The translations under genes and the position numbers were made by a program. Positions 6,112-6,181 of a stretch of DNA of 6,181 bases are shown one piece after another (position 1 is the first letter of the stretch; each line of letters begins with the position of its first letter). The notes beneath the pieces are model-generated. The model saw only the letters and a program-made list of their open reading frames with translations. It was not told the origin of the DNA and searched no databases. Location: contig CAZVIK010000225.1 of assembly GCA_964627045.1 (NCBI GenBank), positions 1 through 6,181 of the forward strand, in the 5' to 3' direction. Source of the stretch: CAZVIK01 sp964627045 (GTDB lineage Bacteria; Acidobacteriota; Terriglobia; Bryobacterales; Bryobacteraceae).

Positions 6112-6181
6112 GCCGTGTAGAGTGCCTGCCTCTCAATCCTGCCCCAACACCCTCACTCCCGGAATCGGGCCGGCCCCCTAG

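Noticed and set aside
6112..6181. A sigma-54 or sigma-70 promoter for the pilin gene
   Set aside because: On the - strand no GG/GC pair with correct spacing and context, and no -35/-10 pair, could be found; the GGGCCGGCCC palindrome near the edge is simply GC-rich sequence.

Overview
The window most likely comes from an acidobacterium of the Solibacter/Bryobacter type. The main evidence is the 804-residue gene at 3420-5834, an internally duplicated MacB/FtsX-type permease with no ATPase beside it. It matches the ADOP family (acidobacterial duplicated orphan permease), which forms large paralogous sets in that phylum. High G+C and GC-rich third codon positions agree. The assignment is an inference from gene content; there is no rRNA or other direct phylogenetic marker.

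Layout: four genes run on the + strand and one converges on the - strand. (1) 1-843 is the 3' part of a membrane 4Fe-4S protein of the NapH-like type, whose start lies before the window. (2) A 171-base spacer holds an inverted repeat and a 12-codon mini-ORF. (3) 1015-2283 is a radical SAM/SPASM anaerobic sulfatase maturase with a C-terminal SEC-C zinc motif. (4) 2371-3243 is a dienelactone-hydrolase-family alpha/beta hydrolase with a Tat-type signal and a strong Shine-Dalgarno. (5) 3244-3419 is a structured spacer with two copies of a GCGTGACGC palindrome 32 bases apart and a possible terminator. (6) 3420-5834 is the ADOP permease. (7) 5910-6098 on the - strand is a small Flp-type (type IVb) prepilin with a GTG start and an ideal Shine-Dalgarno. 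No tRNA, rRNA, CRISPR array, insertion sequence or attachment site was seen.

How the genes may work together: the Fe-S membrane protein and the maturase are a plausible pair, because the maturase needs low-potential electrons to reduce its three 4Fe-4S clusters and the membrane protein is built to carry electrons. No sulfatase lies in the window, so the maturase must act on targets encoded elsewhere. The exported hydrolase follows after 87 bases and could share a transcript, but no functional link is evident. The permease and the pilin look like separate units.

The gene content is largely ordinary for this phylum. The points most worth a second look are the Fe-S protein/maturase pairing, the paired palindromes before the permease, and a relaxed formylglycine-like motif at the hydrolase active site (probably a coincidence of the family).
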